Shown: one piece after another, positions 1 through 6,541 of the stretch
Layout of the letters: each line of letters begins with the position of its first letter
How positions within the stretch are numbered: the first letter of the stretch is position 1
Source: Gemmatimonadota bacterium
GTDB lineage: Bacteria; Gemmatimonadota; Gemmatimonadetes; Gemmatimonadales; GWC2-71-9
Length of the DNA stretch: 7,835 bases
Direction: 5' to 3'
NCBI GenBank assembly: GCA_029862935.1
Contig: JAOTWK010000154.1
Span: 1-7,835 of the forward strand
Made by a program: the position numbers and the translations under genes
The notes under the pieces: model-generated
Told to the model about the DNA's origin: nothing
Seen by the model: only the letters and a program-made list of their open reading frames with translations
The model's database searches: none

Positions 1-393
1 GCGTAGACGCTTCCGGGCGAGGGGAATTGGCACGACTACGCCGGCGCCGGGGTGCCGTACGTGCCGGCGTATGATGTGTGCCATTTCTGTCGCGAGCGAC
101 CAGTAGCCGCCGTACTTGAAGTGGTGAATGAGCTCGCTGGCTTCTTGGGAGAGCCATACGGCGCTCGCAACCCGCGTCAGTCCCGCGGGCCAGTCACTGC
201 AAAATCGACAGGGCCCGATCGGCGGCAGTGGTTGCGCGCACCGGTCGCAGCCTCCGATGACCGGAACAAGGCGCGACCGGCACAGGCGACAAAAGAGTCT
301 GTCAGGGCGTGTGCTGCCAACTGGCCGCTCGCATGCCACGCACGCGTTGGGGAGGAGCAGACGCTCGACCGCTCGAAACGGCGCGATGTTCAC
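1..393 (-). CDS. comF: ComF family protein (amidophosphoribosyltransferase-like), 5' part only, cut by left window edge
   Basis: The frame runs open from a GTG at 393 to the window edge, giving 131 residues with no stop. The N-terminal region has four Cys pairs typical of the ComF zinc-binding head: CVAC (18-21), CRLC (35-38), CDRC (49-52) and CRFC (62-65). These are followed by the family block around W80, the HHFKYGGYW segment (90-98) and VVVPIPLARKR (119-129), which leads into the phosphoribosyltransferase fold. The PRTase active-site region, usually in the last 100 residues of a roughly 230-residue protein, lies outside the window. The GTG start overlaps the aroE stop as GTGA, the same junction type as other genes here; I see no Shine-Dalgarno sequence and no alternative start nearby. 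In Bacillus, Helicobacter and Haemophilus, ComF proteins are needed for DNA uptake during transformation, but homologues are also widespread in bacteria not known to be competent. The exact biochemical role is unsettled. Confidence 0.88.
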   Translation of the reverse strand, partial: MNIAPFRAVERLLLPNACVACERPVGSTRPDRLFCRLCRSRLVPVIGGCDRCAQPLPPIGPCRFCSDWPAGLTRVASAVWLSQEASELIHHFKYGGYWSLATEMAHIIRRHVRHPGAGVVVPIPLARKRLR

Positions 394-1202
394 GAATCCA
401 GTGCGCGGCGCACGGCCGCGGCCATCACCTCCCGTGGCGCGACGACGCCCGGGAAGAACCGCTCCAGCGCCCGCGCCCCTTGAGCCACGAGCACGCCACG
501 CCCATCCGAGACACGCAAACCACGCGCGCGACAACTGCGAATCCAGTTGGTCTCACCTGGCGCGTAGACGAGGTCGAGCGCGGCACTCGATGTCTCGAGC
601 CGTTCTTCCGCCACCGGATGACGATCGGAGGGGGTGAGCCCCAGCGGTGTGGCATTGATGGCCGTCCCCACCGGGCGTCCGTCGTCCGTCGACGCTTCGA
701 CGCCCAACTCGATCGCCCAGGACGTGAAGCTCTCTGCCCGCTCGCTGCTCCGAGAGCGTACCAGCAGCTGTTCGCCTCGTTCGCGCGCGGCAGCCGCCAC
801 GGCCCGTGCCACGCCACCGGTTCCGATCAAGAGCCACGGTCCGGCTCCCTCGATTGCGCTCACCGCATCCAGGACGCCCCCGACGTCCGTGTTGTCGCCG
901 ACGAGGCGTCCGCCCTCGTGCCAAAACGTGTTGACGGCGTCCAATTCCTTTGCCAGTGGCGTCAGCCGGATGAGCAGCTTCGCCACCGCGGTCTTGTGCG
1001 GCACCGTGACGTTGCCGCCAACCCCCACGGCCTCGAAGGCCCGGATCACGTGTGGCAGGGCGCCATCGTCGGCATGCACGGCCACGTAGACCGCGTCGAG
1101 TCCCATCGCCGCGATCGCGGCGTTGTGCATGGTGGGTGACAGCGAGTGAGCGATCGGATCACCGACGAGGGCGAGGAGACGACTACGCGCGGTCGGTCGC
1201 AT
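390..1202 (-). CDS. aroE: Shikimate 5-dehydrogenase AroE
   Basis: This enzyme reduces 3-dehydroshikimate to shikimate with NADPH, in the cytoplasmic shikimate pathway to aromatic amino acids. From the ATG at 1202 it is 270 residues, the usual length. The substrate site is clear: SLSP-x-MHNAA (20-29), NVTVPHK with the catalytic Lys70, AVNT with Asn91, and GDNTD with Asp106. The nucleotide-binding glycine loop GTGGVARAV is at 127-135, INATPLGL at 182-189, and the C-terminal block with Gln241 closes the site. The usual NRT-x-x-K/R NADP-phosphate clamp after the second strand reads RSRSSER (149-155), so the clamp is atypical, though basic residues remain. I prefer the ATG at 1202, which overlaps the phosphatase gene by 20 bp. 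An in-frame TTG at 1217 would add five residues. Neither start has a convincing Shine-Dalgarno sequence, so coupling to the upstream gene is likely. A quinate/shikimate dehydrogenase paralogue is possible, but the single conserved-context copy favours AroE. Confidence 0.93.
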   Translation of the reverse strand: MRPTARSRLLALVGDPIAHSLSPTMHNAAIAAMGLDAVYVAVHADDGALPHVIRAFEAVGVGGNVTVPHKTAVAKLLIRLTPLAKELDAVNTFWHEGGRLVGDNTDVGGVLDAVSAIEGAGPWLLIGTGGVARAVAAAARERGEQLLVRSRSSERAESFTSWAIELGVEASTDDGRPVGTAINATPLGLTPSDRHPVAEERLETSSAALDLVYAPGETNWIRSCRARGLRVSDGRGVLVAQGARALERFFPGVVAPREVMAAAVRRALDS

Positions 1203-1662
1203 CGGGATGCTCGTCAAGGAGGCGGTCGGCCGCGCTCCGGATCAGCCCCTCCAGCTGGGCGTACGTCTCCCGATACACATCGAGATCGCTGCCAAACGGA
1301 TCACTCACTTCGGCCTCTGGGCCGGCGATGCCGACATACTCGCCCAACACGTGCGCGCGGCCTTCTCCACCCAACTCCTGGGCGCGCGTTCGATGATGGC
1401 GTGCCATGGTGAGGATCAGATCTGCGCCCTTCGCGAGCTCCCGGGTGAGCAATGTGGCCCGATGCGTCGACAGATCCAGGTCGTGCTCGAGCCCTACCAA
1501 GTAGGCACCCTCGGACGCGGGGGTTCCCTCCCAGGCTCCCGTGCCCGCCGACACCACGTCGAATCCATCGGCACCCCGTCCAGCGAGCTCGCGTTGGAGC
1601 AACGCCTCCGCAAGCGGGCTGCGGCAAATATTCCCGGTACACACGAAGAGCACTCGCGTCAT
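1183..1662 (-). CDS. Low-molecular-weight protein-tyrosine-phosphatase family protein
   Basis: This is a 159-residue Cys-dependent phosphatase of the LMW-PTP/arsenate reductase fold, about the usual 150 to 160 residues. The P-loop CTGNICRS sits right at the N-terminus, with nucleophile Cys8 and phosphate-binding Arg14. The general-acid Asp is D121 in the SDPFG loop, followed by the expected Tyr-rich helix (Y130, Y134). The gene follows tsaC directly, as ywlE follows ywlC (the tsaC/sua5 homologue) in Bacillus. YwlE is a protein-arginine phosphatase whose P-loop Thr sets that specificity, whereas tyrosine phosphatases have Ile there. This protein has Ile12, so tyrosine phosphatase is the better guess, with the substrate unknown. 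The ATG at 1662 overlaps the tsaC stop as ATGA. Arsenate reductase is less likely, because the extra redox cysteines of thioredoxin-linked ArsC are absent (the only other Cys is Cys13, inside the P-loop). Confidence 0.92.
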   Translation of the reverse strand: MTRVLFVCTGNICRSPLAEALLQRELAGRGADGFDVVSAGTGAWEGTPASEGAYLVGLEHDLDLSTHRATLLTRELAKGADLILTMARHHRTRAQELGGEGRAHVLGEYVGIAGPEAEVSDPFGSDLDVYRETYAQLEGLIRSAADRLLDEHPDATDRA

Positions 1663-2312
1663 GGCGCCAGGCGTCCGACTGCCTGTCGGAGCTCACGGAG
1701 CGGAATGGCGCCCTCGCGGACGAGCCGTGCCTCATCGTGCGTGCAGTCGATGACCGTCGAGGGAGGGACGTTTCCCAGCACGCCGCCGTCCAGCACCAAC
1801 AGCACCCCGCTCTCAACGGCCGATCCAAACAGATCGACGATTCCCCCCGCTCCTGGGGCGGTCGCTCCGCCAGGTCGATTCGCGGACGTCGAGGTGATGG
1901 GTATTCCCAATTGCCCAATCAGCCACGCCATGCCCGCGTGCGAGGTCCACCGCACCGCGATGCCCAGTTCAGGTCCGCGCAGCGCATCGGGTAAATGCTG
2001 CTCCCCGCCGGGGAGCACCATTGTCAACGGCCCGGGCCAGAAATGATCGGCGAGGCGACTCGCTGCGGCGTTGAACACCAAACCATGCCGCTCTGCCATC
2101 TCCCGACCCGCCACGAGGAGCAAGAAGGGCTTTCCCGCGTCGCGGCCTTTGAGCTTGGCAAGGTCTCGTAGCTCCTCGTCCCTCGGTAGAGAACCCAGGC
2201 CGTACACGGTTTCCGTGGGATACGCGAGCAGTCCAGCCCGATCAAGGTGCGTACGGACGGGTCCCAGTGCATCTGCAACGTCCGACTCAGTGCAGAATGG
2301 CAGCACGTTCAT
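1659..2312 (-). CDS. tsaC: L-threonylcarbamoyladenylate synthase (TsaC/YrdC/Sua5 family)
   Basis: This enzyme makes threonylcarbamoyl-AMP from threonine, bicarbonate and ATP, the first step of the t6A37 modification of ANN-decoding tRNAs; TsaD with TsaB/TsaE then transfers the group. The 217-residue protein covers the YrdC domain only, so it is the short TsaC type without the Sua5 C-terminal domain. Family motifs appear in order: YPTETVYGLG (31-40), the basic KLKGRDAGKPF segment (53-63), FWPGPLTMVLPG (91-102), ITSTSAN (139-145), and PPSTVID (183-189) near the end. The ATG at 2312 overlaps the ispD TGA as ATGA, and the stop overlaps the phosphatase start in the same way. No Shine-Dalgarno sequence is obvious, so translation probably depends on ribosomes finishing ispD. 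Adjacency to an LMW-PTP gene is a recurrent arrangement in bacteria. The partner t6A genes are not in the window. Confidence 0.93.
   Translation of the reverse strand: MNVLPFCTESDVADALGPVRTHLDRAGLLAYPTETVYGLGSLPRDEELRDLAKLKGRDAGKPFLLLVAGREMAERHGLVFNAAASRLADHFWPGPLTMVLPGGEQHLPDALRGPELGIAVRWTSHAGMAWLIGQLGIPITSTSANRPGGATAPGAGGIVDLFGSAVESGVLLVLDGGVLGNVPPSTVIDCTHDEARLVREGAIPLRELRQAVGRLAP
1999..2017. repeat. Perfect 8-bp inverted repeat with 3-nt loop inside tsaC
   Basis: TGCTCCCC at 1999-2006 and GGGGAGCA at 2010-2017 are exact reverse complements around a GCC loop. The resulting mRNA hairpin would be stable. It encodes the conserved LPGG turn of the TsaC family and has no T-run on either side, so it is not a canonical terminator. 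It may be a by-product of GC-rich codon choice. Confidence 0.3.
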
Positions 2313-2995
2313 GAGGCCGCCAAGCGTTCCGCCATCGCGAAATCCTGATCCGTCGTCACCTTGAGATTCCAGCTACTACCCGGCACGAGACGCACGGAGA
2401 ACCCACGCGCCTCTGCCAGCGATGCTTCATCCGTCGCTCCTGCAAGATCAGGCGTCCCGCCCACTTCGAAAAGCGCCTCGATCATGGAGCGTGGGAACCC
2501 TTGGGGAGTCTGCGCACACCAGAGGGCCGTTCGATCGACCGTCCGAACGACGTGCAGGTCATCCGAGGACTGCTTGAGAGTATCGGCCACCGGAATCGCC
2601 GGGACGGCGGCCACGCCCTCCGCCACCGCACCGATCACCGCATCCACCACATCTTGGTTCACGAAGGGTCGCGCGGCATCGTGCACCAAGACCATGGTAC
2701 AGGCGGGGCTGAGTGCGGCGAGCGCGGCACGCACGGAATCGGCGCGTGTGGCGCCACCGCTTACGAGCCGCAGCTGATCGCCGGCGACCGTGCCGAGCCA
2801 GTCGGGGGGCGTCGATGCGACGTCCGCAGGAAGGGCCGTCACGATCTCACGTACGCGCGGATGTCGCGCGAACGGCCGGATCGCCCGGAGCAGCATGGGA
2901 ATCCCCTTGATCGGACGAAACTGCTTCGGGTCTCCAGGTCCCACACGTGCTCCCCGACCCGCTGCCGCAATCAGCACTCCCACGTCACGCCGCAA
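2309..2995 (-). CDS. ispD: 2-C-methyl-D-erythritol 4-phosphate cytidylyltransferase IspD
   Basis: IspD couples MEP to CTP, giving CDP-methylerythritol, the third step of the non-mevalonate isoprenoid pathway. The 228-residue length is normal. The nucleotide-binding start is AAAGRGARVG (10-19) followed by PKQF, with Arg17 and Lys24 matching the catalytic Arg20/Lys27 of E. coli. VHDAARP (104-110) carries the metal-binding Asp106, TVDRTALW (152-159) holds the MEP-binding Arg155, and TPQGF (163-167), ATDEAS (187-192) and NLKVTT with Lys212 complete the site. The protein is a stand-alone IspD, not an IspDF fusion, because the frame stops where tsaC begins. The listed start is a TTG at 2995, overlapping the radA end by 11 bp. 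An in-frame GTG at 2983, just after the radA stop, would give a start typical of the family and is a real alternative. No clear Shine-Dalgarno sequence decides between them. Confidence 0.94.
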   Translation of the reverse strand: MRRDVGVLIAAAGRGARVGPGDPKQFRPIKGIPMLLRAIRPFARHPRVREIVTALPADVASTPPDWLGTVAGDQLRLVSGGATRADSVRAALAALSPACTMVLVHDAARPFVNQDVVDAVIGAVAEGVAAVPAIPVADTLKQSSDDLHVVRTVDRTALWCAQTPQGFPRSMIEALFEVGGTPDLAGATDEASLAEARGFSVRLVPGSSWNLKVTTDQDFAMAERLAAS

Positions 2996-4340
2996 GTTGG
3001 TCCCACAGCTCCATCACGTTGGCCACGGGGACCATCTCCAAGTCGACCGGTGCCTTCGTGCGTGCCGGCACGAACGCTCGTCGAAATCCAAGTCGACTGG
3101 CCTCGCCCAGCCGTCGATCGACGCCGGAGATCGGACGCACTTCCCCTCCGAGACCGACTTCACCCACGAACACGGCATCCGGCGGAACCGGGCGATCCCG
3201 GGCACTCGAGCACAGGGCTGCCGCCACCGCCAAATCCGATGCGGTACCGACCAGCCGCATTCCACCGGTCACGTTCACGAAGACATCCAAATCACGAAAT
3301 GCGAGCCCAGCTCTGCGCTCCAACACGGCAAGCAATACGGCGAGCCGTCGATGCTCCAGACCGGTCGCTACACGCTGGGGGCTGGCGAATCCCGACTTGG
3401 ATGTGAGCGCCTGGATCTCGACCAACATGGGGCGGGACCCCTCGAGCAACGCGGTGACTGCCGACCCGGAGCTCCGGATGTCACGGCCAGACAAGAACGC
3501 CGCCGACGGGTTCGGCACCGGAACGAGACCGCCGGCGGTCATTTCGAACACGCCGACCTCATCGACGGATCCGAAGCGGTTCTTCACGGCGCGTAGGACG
3601 CGAAACTCGCCACCGGCGTCGTCTTCGAAGTAGGCCACCGTATCGACTACGTGCTCCAACGTCTTCGGTCCGGCGATGACACCGCCACGTGTCACGTGGC
3701 CCACGAGGACCACGGCCGTACTCGACTCCTTGGCGAAGCGCATGAGCTTGGAGGCGCACTCGCGTACCTGTCCCACGTTTCCGGGCGCACCCTCGAGCCC
3801 GTCTGAATACATCGTCTGAATCGAGTCCACGAAGACGACCTGCGCCCCAAGTGCCGCGGCTCGTGCGGTCACCGCTTCGATCCGAACCTCCGGGAGCACA
3901 TGTACCGGTCCCGCATCTTCGGCGAGCCGCTGAGCACGGAGCCGCACCTGCTCGACCGACTCCTCACCAGTGACGTAGACGGTGGGAATGCCGTGAGCCT
4001 CGAGCTGCGCCGCACACTGCAGGAGGAGCGTTGATTTCCCAATGCCGGGCTCCCCTCCCACCAGCACGAGCGATCCCGGGACGAGTCCCCCACCCAGCAC
4101 CAAATCGAATTCCTTCAACCCGGTAGCCCAACGGATGAGTCGCTCTGGCGCGATCGCTGACAGCTGCACGGGTGCCGGCCCCGACACCGCAGAAGTTCCT
4201 GCTCCCTGACCGGAAGACCGCCCAACCGCCTCCTCAACCAGCCTGTTCCACTCCCCGCACTCGTCGCATCGTCCGGCCCATTTGGGATGTTCCGCTCCAC
4301 ACTCCGCACATCGATACACGGAGCGTGCTCTAGGCGGCAT
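2985..4340 (-). CDS. radA: DNA repair/recombination protein RadA (Sms)
   Basis: RadA is a RecA/DnaB-like hexameric ATPase that drives branch migration and D-loop extension during recombinational repair and, in some species, transformation. The 451-residue protein has the full family layout: a zinc finger with Cys11, Cys14, Cys25 and Cys28; Walker A GEPGIGKST (96-104); a Walker B-like VVFVDS (168-173); the RadA signature KNRFG (253-257); and a C-terminal Lon-protease-like domain (about 350-430, including NVTGGMRL and GEVGLGGEVRP). I chose the ATG at 4340 because it puts the zinc finger at residue 11, as in the family. Frame-open sequence continues upstream to 4472, but it lies inside dnaB and shows no conservation. 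The start overlaps the dnaB end by 11 bp. An AGGG five bases before the ATG is a weak ribosome-binding candidate. Lying directly behind dnaB suggests co-expression of the two helicases. Confidence 0.96.
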   Translation of the reverse strand: MPPRARSVYRCAECGAEHPKWAGRCDECGEWNRLVEEAVGRSSGQGAGTSAVSGPAPVQLSAIAPERLIRWATGLKEFDLVLGGGLVPGSLVLVGGEPGIGKSTLLLQCAAQLEAHGIPTVYVTGEESVEQVRLRAQRLAEDAGPVHVLPEVRIEAVTARAAALGAQVVFVDSIQTMYSDGLEGAPGNVGQVRECASKLMRFAKESSTAVVLVGHVTRGGVIAGPKTLEHVVDTVAYFEDDAGGEFRVLRAVKNRFGSVDEVGVFEMTAGGLVPVPNPSAAFLSGRDIRSSGSAVTALLEGSRPMLVEIQALTSKSGFASPQRVATGLEHRRLAVLLAVLERRAGLAFRDLDVFVNVTGGMRLVGTASDLAVAAALCSSARDRPVPPDAVFVGEVGLGGEVRPISGVDRRLGEASRLGFRRAFVPARTKAPVDLEMVPVANVMELWDQLAA

Positions 4341-5739
4341 CGAACCCTTCGGACTGGCGGTCCGTGTAATCACCGAACCGTGTGCATTCCTTGCGGAAAG
4401 CGAGGGTGATGGTACCTGTCGGTCCGTTGCGGTGCTTGGCCAGAATGATCTCTGCGGTTCCCTCGCGCGCATCCTGATTCTTCTCCAACACGCTCTTGTA
4501 CATCTCGGCGCGGTAGATGAAGATCACCAAGTCTGCATCTTGTTCGATTGCGCCCGAATCCCGCAGATCCGACAGCATCGGGCGACGGTCACCCCCTCGC
4601 TGTTCCGGTGCCCGAGACAGCTGGGAGAGCGCCACCACCGGCGTGCGAAGCTCACGTGCGAGCGCCTTGAGCGACCGTGAGATGAACGAGATCTCCGCTT
4701 GTCTGTTCTCGGATTCACGCGGGGCGTTGACGAGCTGCAAGTAGTCGATCACGAAGAGGCCAATGTCATGCTCCGCCTTGAGACGGCGTGCTTTCGAACG
4801 CAGTTCGAGCAGGTTGAGCGCCGGTGTGTCGTCGATCCAGATCGGGGCCTGACCCAGAATGCCCACCGCGTACGACACCTTCGAGAAATCTTCCTCCAAC
4901 AGCTTGCCACGCCGGAACCTGTGCAGGTCGACCAGGCTCTCCGACGCCAGCATGCGCTCCACCAGTTGATCACGGGCCATCTCGAGGGAAAAGACTGCCA
5001 CCGGCACCTTTTCCTCGATGGCCGCATGTGTGGCCAAGTTCAGGCAGAAGGACGATTTCCCCATTGAGGGCCGCGCGGCAACGATGATCAGGTCACTCGG
5101 TTGAAATCCGTTGGTCAGCTTGTCCAAATCTTTAAAACCGCTCTGTACACCGTGAACCGCTTCTTCGCCGTGATGGCGCGCTTCTATGCGCTCCATCGTA
5201 TCCCATACCAGCGACTTGAGGCGCACGAACTCTTGCGTGGCGCGCTGGAAGGAAATCTCGAAGATTCGCTGCTCGGCCGTGTCCAGTAGGGTGTCGACCT
5301 CGTCCGGTCCCTCATAGGCGTTCTGGACGATCGCCGAACCCGCATCGATGAGCCGGCGGCGGAGCGCCCGATCCTTGACGATGCGGCAGTGATACTCGAC
5401 GTTGGCGGCGGTCGGCACCATGTCGAGCAGCTCAGCGACGTACTCGACACCACCGGCCGCTTCCAGATCACCGCGGCGCTGCAGCACGTCGCGCAGCACC
5501 AGCGGGTCGATGATGTCGCCCTTCTCCAGACTCAGCAGCATCGCGCGGAACAGTCGGCGATGGGCGTCCCGATAGAACGCCGTGTCGCTCAGCAGCTGTG
5601 CGGCTTTGAGGGCAGCGTCTTGATCGAGCAGCATCGCTCCGAGGACGGCCTGTTCGGCCTCCTCACTCCACGGTGTCTGCCGCGACCCGTGCGGATCAGC
5701 CGTCGCGGGCAACGAGCTGGCGGGCGATACGGACGTCAT
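4330..5739 (-). CDS. dnaB: Replicative DNA helicase DnaB
   Basis: DnaB is the hexameric 5'-3' helicase that opens the replication fork and recruits DnaG primase. The 469-residue product has the normal length and both domains. The N-terminal primase-binding domain starts at TPWSEEAEQAVLGAML (22-37) and runs to about 165. The RecA-like motor carries Walker A ARPSMGKSS (222-230), catalytic Glu253 in SLEM, Walker B LFVIDYLQL (328-336), LSQLSR (371-376), the DLRDSGAIEQDAD block (391-403) and the trans-acting KHRNGP finger (435-440). Walker A has Ser-Ser where many DnaBs have Thr-Ala, a conservative change. No intein interrupts the P-loop, a common insertion site in DnaB. The ATG at 5739 lies 44 bp inside the udg gene; the first 20 or so residues are not conserved. 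A TTG at 5712 is the only in-frame alternative before the conserved part, so an overlap of at least 17 bp is unavoidable. Confidence 0.97.
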   Translation of the reverse strand: MTSVSPASSLPATADPHGSRQTPWSEEAEQAVLGAMLLDQDAALKAAQLLSDTAFYRDAHRRLFRAMLLSLEKGDIIDPLVLRDVLQRRGDLEAAGGVEYVAELLDMVPTAANVEYHCRIVKDRALRRRLIDAGSAIVQNAYEGPDEVDTLLDTAEQRIFEISFQRATQEFVRLKSLVWDTMERIEARHHGEEAVHGVQSGFKDLDKLTNGFQPSDLIIVAARPSMGKSSFCLNLATHAAIEEKVPVAVFSLEMARDQLVERMLASESLVDLHRFRRGKLLEEDFSKVSYAVGILGQAPIWIDDTPALNLLELRSKARRLKAEHDIGLFVIDYLQLVNAPRESENRQAEISFISRSLKALARELRTPVVALSQLSRAPEQRGGDRRPMLSDLRDSGAIEQDADLVIFIYRAEMYKSVLEKNQDAREGTAEIILAKHRNGPTGTITLAFRKECTRFGDYTDRQSEGFDAA

Positions 5740-6541
5740 CCCAGGTTGGCTTCTTCCAATTCGGGTTCCGGAGCAAAGCTGCCGGATGGTAGGTGACGAT
5801 CAAGGGGATGCCACGGAACTCGTGCATCTTGTTGCGCAGCGGCCCCAGCGATTGACGGGTGTCGAGCAGCGTTTCGGCTGCCGTGCCTCCCATAGCTAGT
5901 ATGACGGCCGGCCGGATGATTTCAAGTTGCCGATGCAGATACGGCACACAAGCCTTGATTTCATCAGGGGTCGGTTTCCGGTTGTCGGGGGGTCGGCACT
6001 TCACGACGTTGCAGATGAACACCTGCTCACGGGGAAGATCGATGGCGGCCAAAATCTCCGTGAGTAGTTCACCGGCGCGACCCACGAATGGGCGCCCGGT
6101 CGCGTCTTCGTTCGCGCCGGGCCCTTCACCCACGACGGCGAGCCGCGCATTAGCCGGGCCTTCTCCGGGAACCGCATTGGTGCGGCTGCGGCACAGGCCG
6201 CAGCGCGTGCACGTGCGCACGGTCGCTGCGAGCTCGTCCAGCTCGAGTCCGGCGAGCGGATCCTCGCTGAACAAGTCCGAGCCTGGAGGGGCCACCACGA
6301 TCCCTGCCGGGGGGATGTCGGGCAGATCCTTCTGCCATCGCTGGGTTGCTAATGGCTTGGCACCCGTGCGCCCGGTTCTTCGCTCGGCGCGAGCGCGTTC
6401 GGTACCCGCCGCTGCGGGACGAGGCTCATCCGGTGGTGGTGCAGCCGCACGGGACTCCGTTGGCTCCACGAAGAACGGAAGCTCCGACAGCGCGTCCCGC
6501 TGTCGGACATAGCGGGCGAAGAGATCACGCGGACCCGTCAC
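5696..6541 (-). CDS. udg: Family-4 (type 4) uracil-DNA glycosylase, [4Fe-4S] type
   Basis: The enzyme removes uracil from DNA after cytosine deamination or dUTP misincorporation. Of 281 residues, the conserved domain is about 105-275. The four iron-sulfur cysteines appear as Cys111/Cys114 (CTRC) and Cys182/Cys198 (KCRPP and ACVPYL, 15 residues between). The uracil-pocket motif is GEGPGANED (138-146), followed by GRPFVGRAG; the second catalytic motif is TYHPAALLRNP with His252. The first 100 or so residues are rich in Pro, Ala and Arg (notably 31-60) and look disordered, unlike the compact thermophile enzymes of about 200 residues. The frame extends upstream to 6727 inside coaBC, but I chose the GTG at 6541 because it forms GTGA with the coaBC stop and has a GGAG eight bases upstream. 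Such proteins are also labelled phage SPO1 DNA polymerase-related in older annotation. Confidence 0.94.
   Translation of the reverse strand: MTGPRDLFARYVRQRDALSELPFFVEPTESRAAAPPPDEPRPAAAGTERARAERRTGRTGAKPLATQRWQKDLPDIPPAGIVVAPPGSDLFSEDPLAGLELDELAATVRTCTRCGLCRSRTNAVPGEGPANARLAVVGEGPGANEDATGRPFVGRAGELLTEILAAIDLPREQVFICNVVKCRPPDNRKPTPDEIKACVPYLHRQLEIIRPAVILAMGGTAAETLLDTRQSLGPLRNKMHEFRGIPLIVTYHPAALLRNPNWKKPTWDDVRIARQLVARDG

Noticed and set aside
309..1139. 276-aa plus-strand open frame opposite aroE
   Set aside because: It lies antisense to the well-supported aroE gene, has no recognisable motif, and has an Arg/His/Pro-rich composition typical of a GC-rich shadow frame.
1207..2046. 279-aa plus-strand open frame opposite the phosphatase and tsaC genes
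   Set aside because: It is antisense to two conserved genes with complete motifs; no domain is visible, and long antisense frames are expected at this GC content.
2501..3406. 301-aa plus-strand open frame opposite ispD and radA
   Set aside because: It spans the junction of two real genes on the other strand and has low-complexity Arg/Pro/His content and no motif.
3684..3700. 17-base palindrome GCCACGTG-T-CACGTGGC inside radA, like an operator or hairpin
   Set aside because: It encodes the conserved GHVTRG motif of RadA, so the symmetry is explained by the protein sequence plus GC-rich codons, and it has no promoter nearby.
4341..4472. Upstream extension of radA by 44 codons
   Set aside because: It lies wholly inside the dnaB C-terminus, and the ATG at 4340 places the zinc finger exactly where RadA proteins have it.
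4900..5100. Possible intein in the dnaB P-loop region
   Set aside because: DnaB is a common intein host, but the reading frame through Walker A and the neighbouring motifs is continuous and of normal length.
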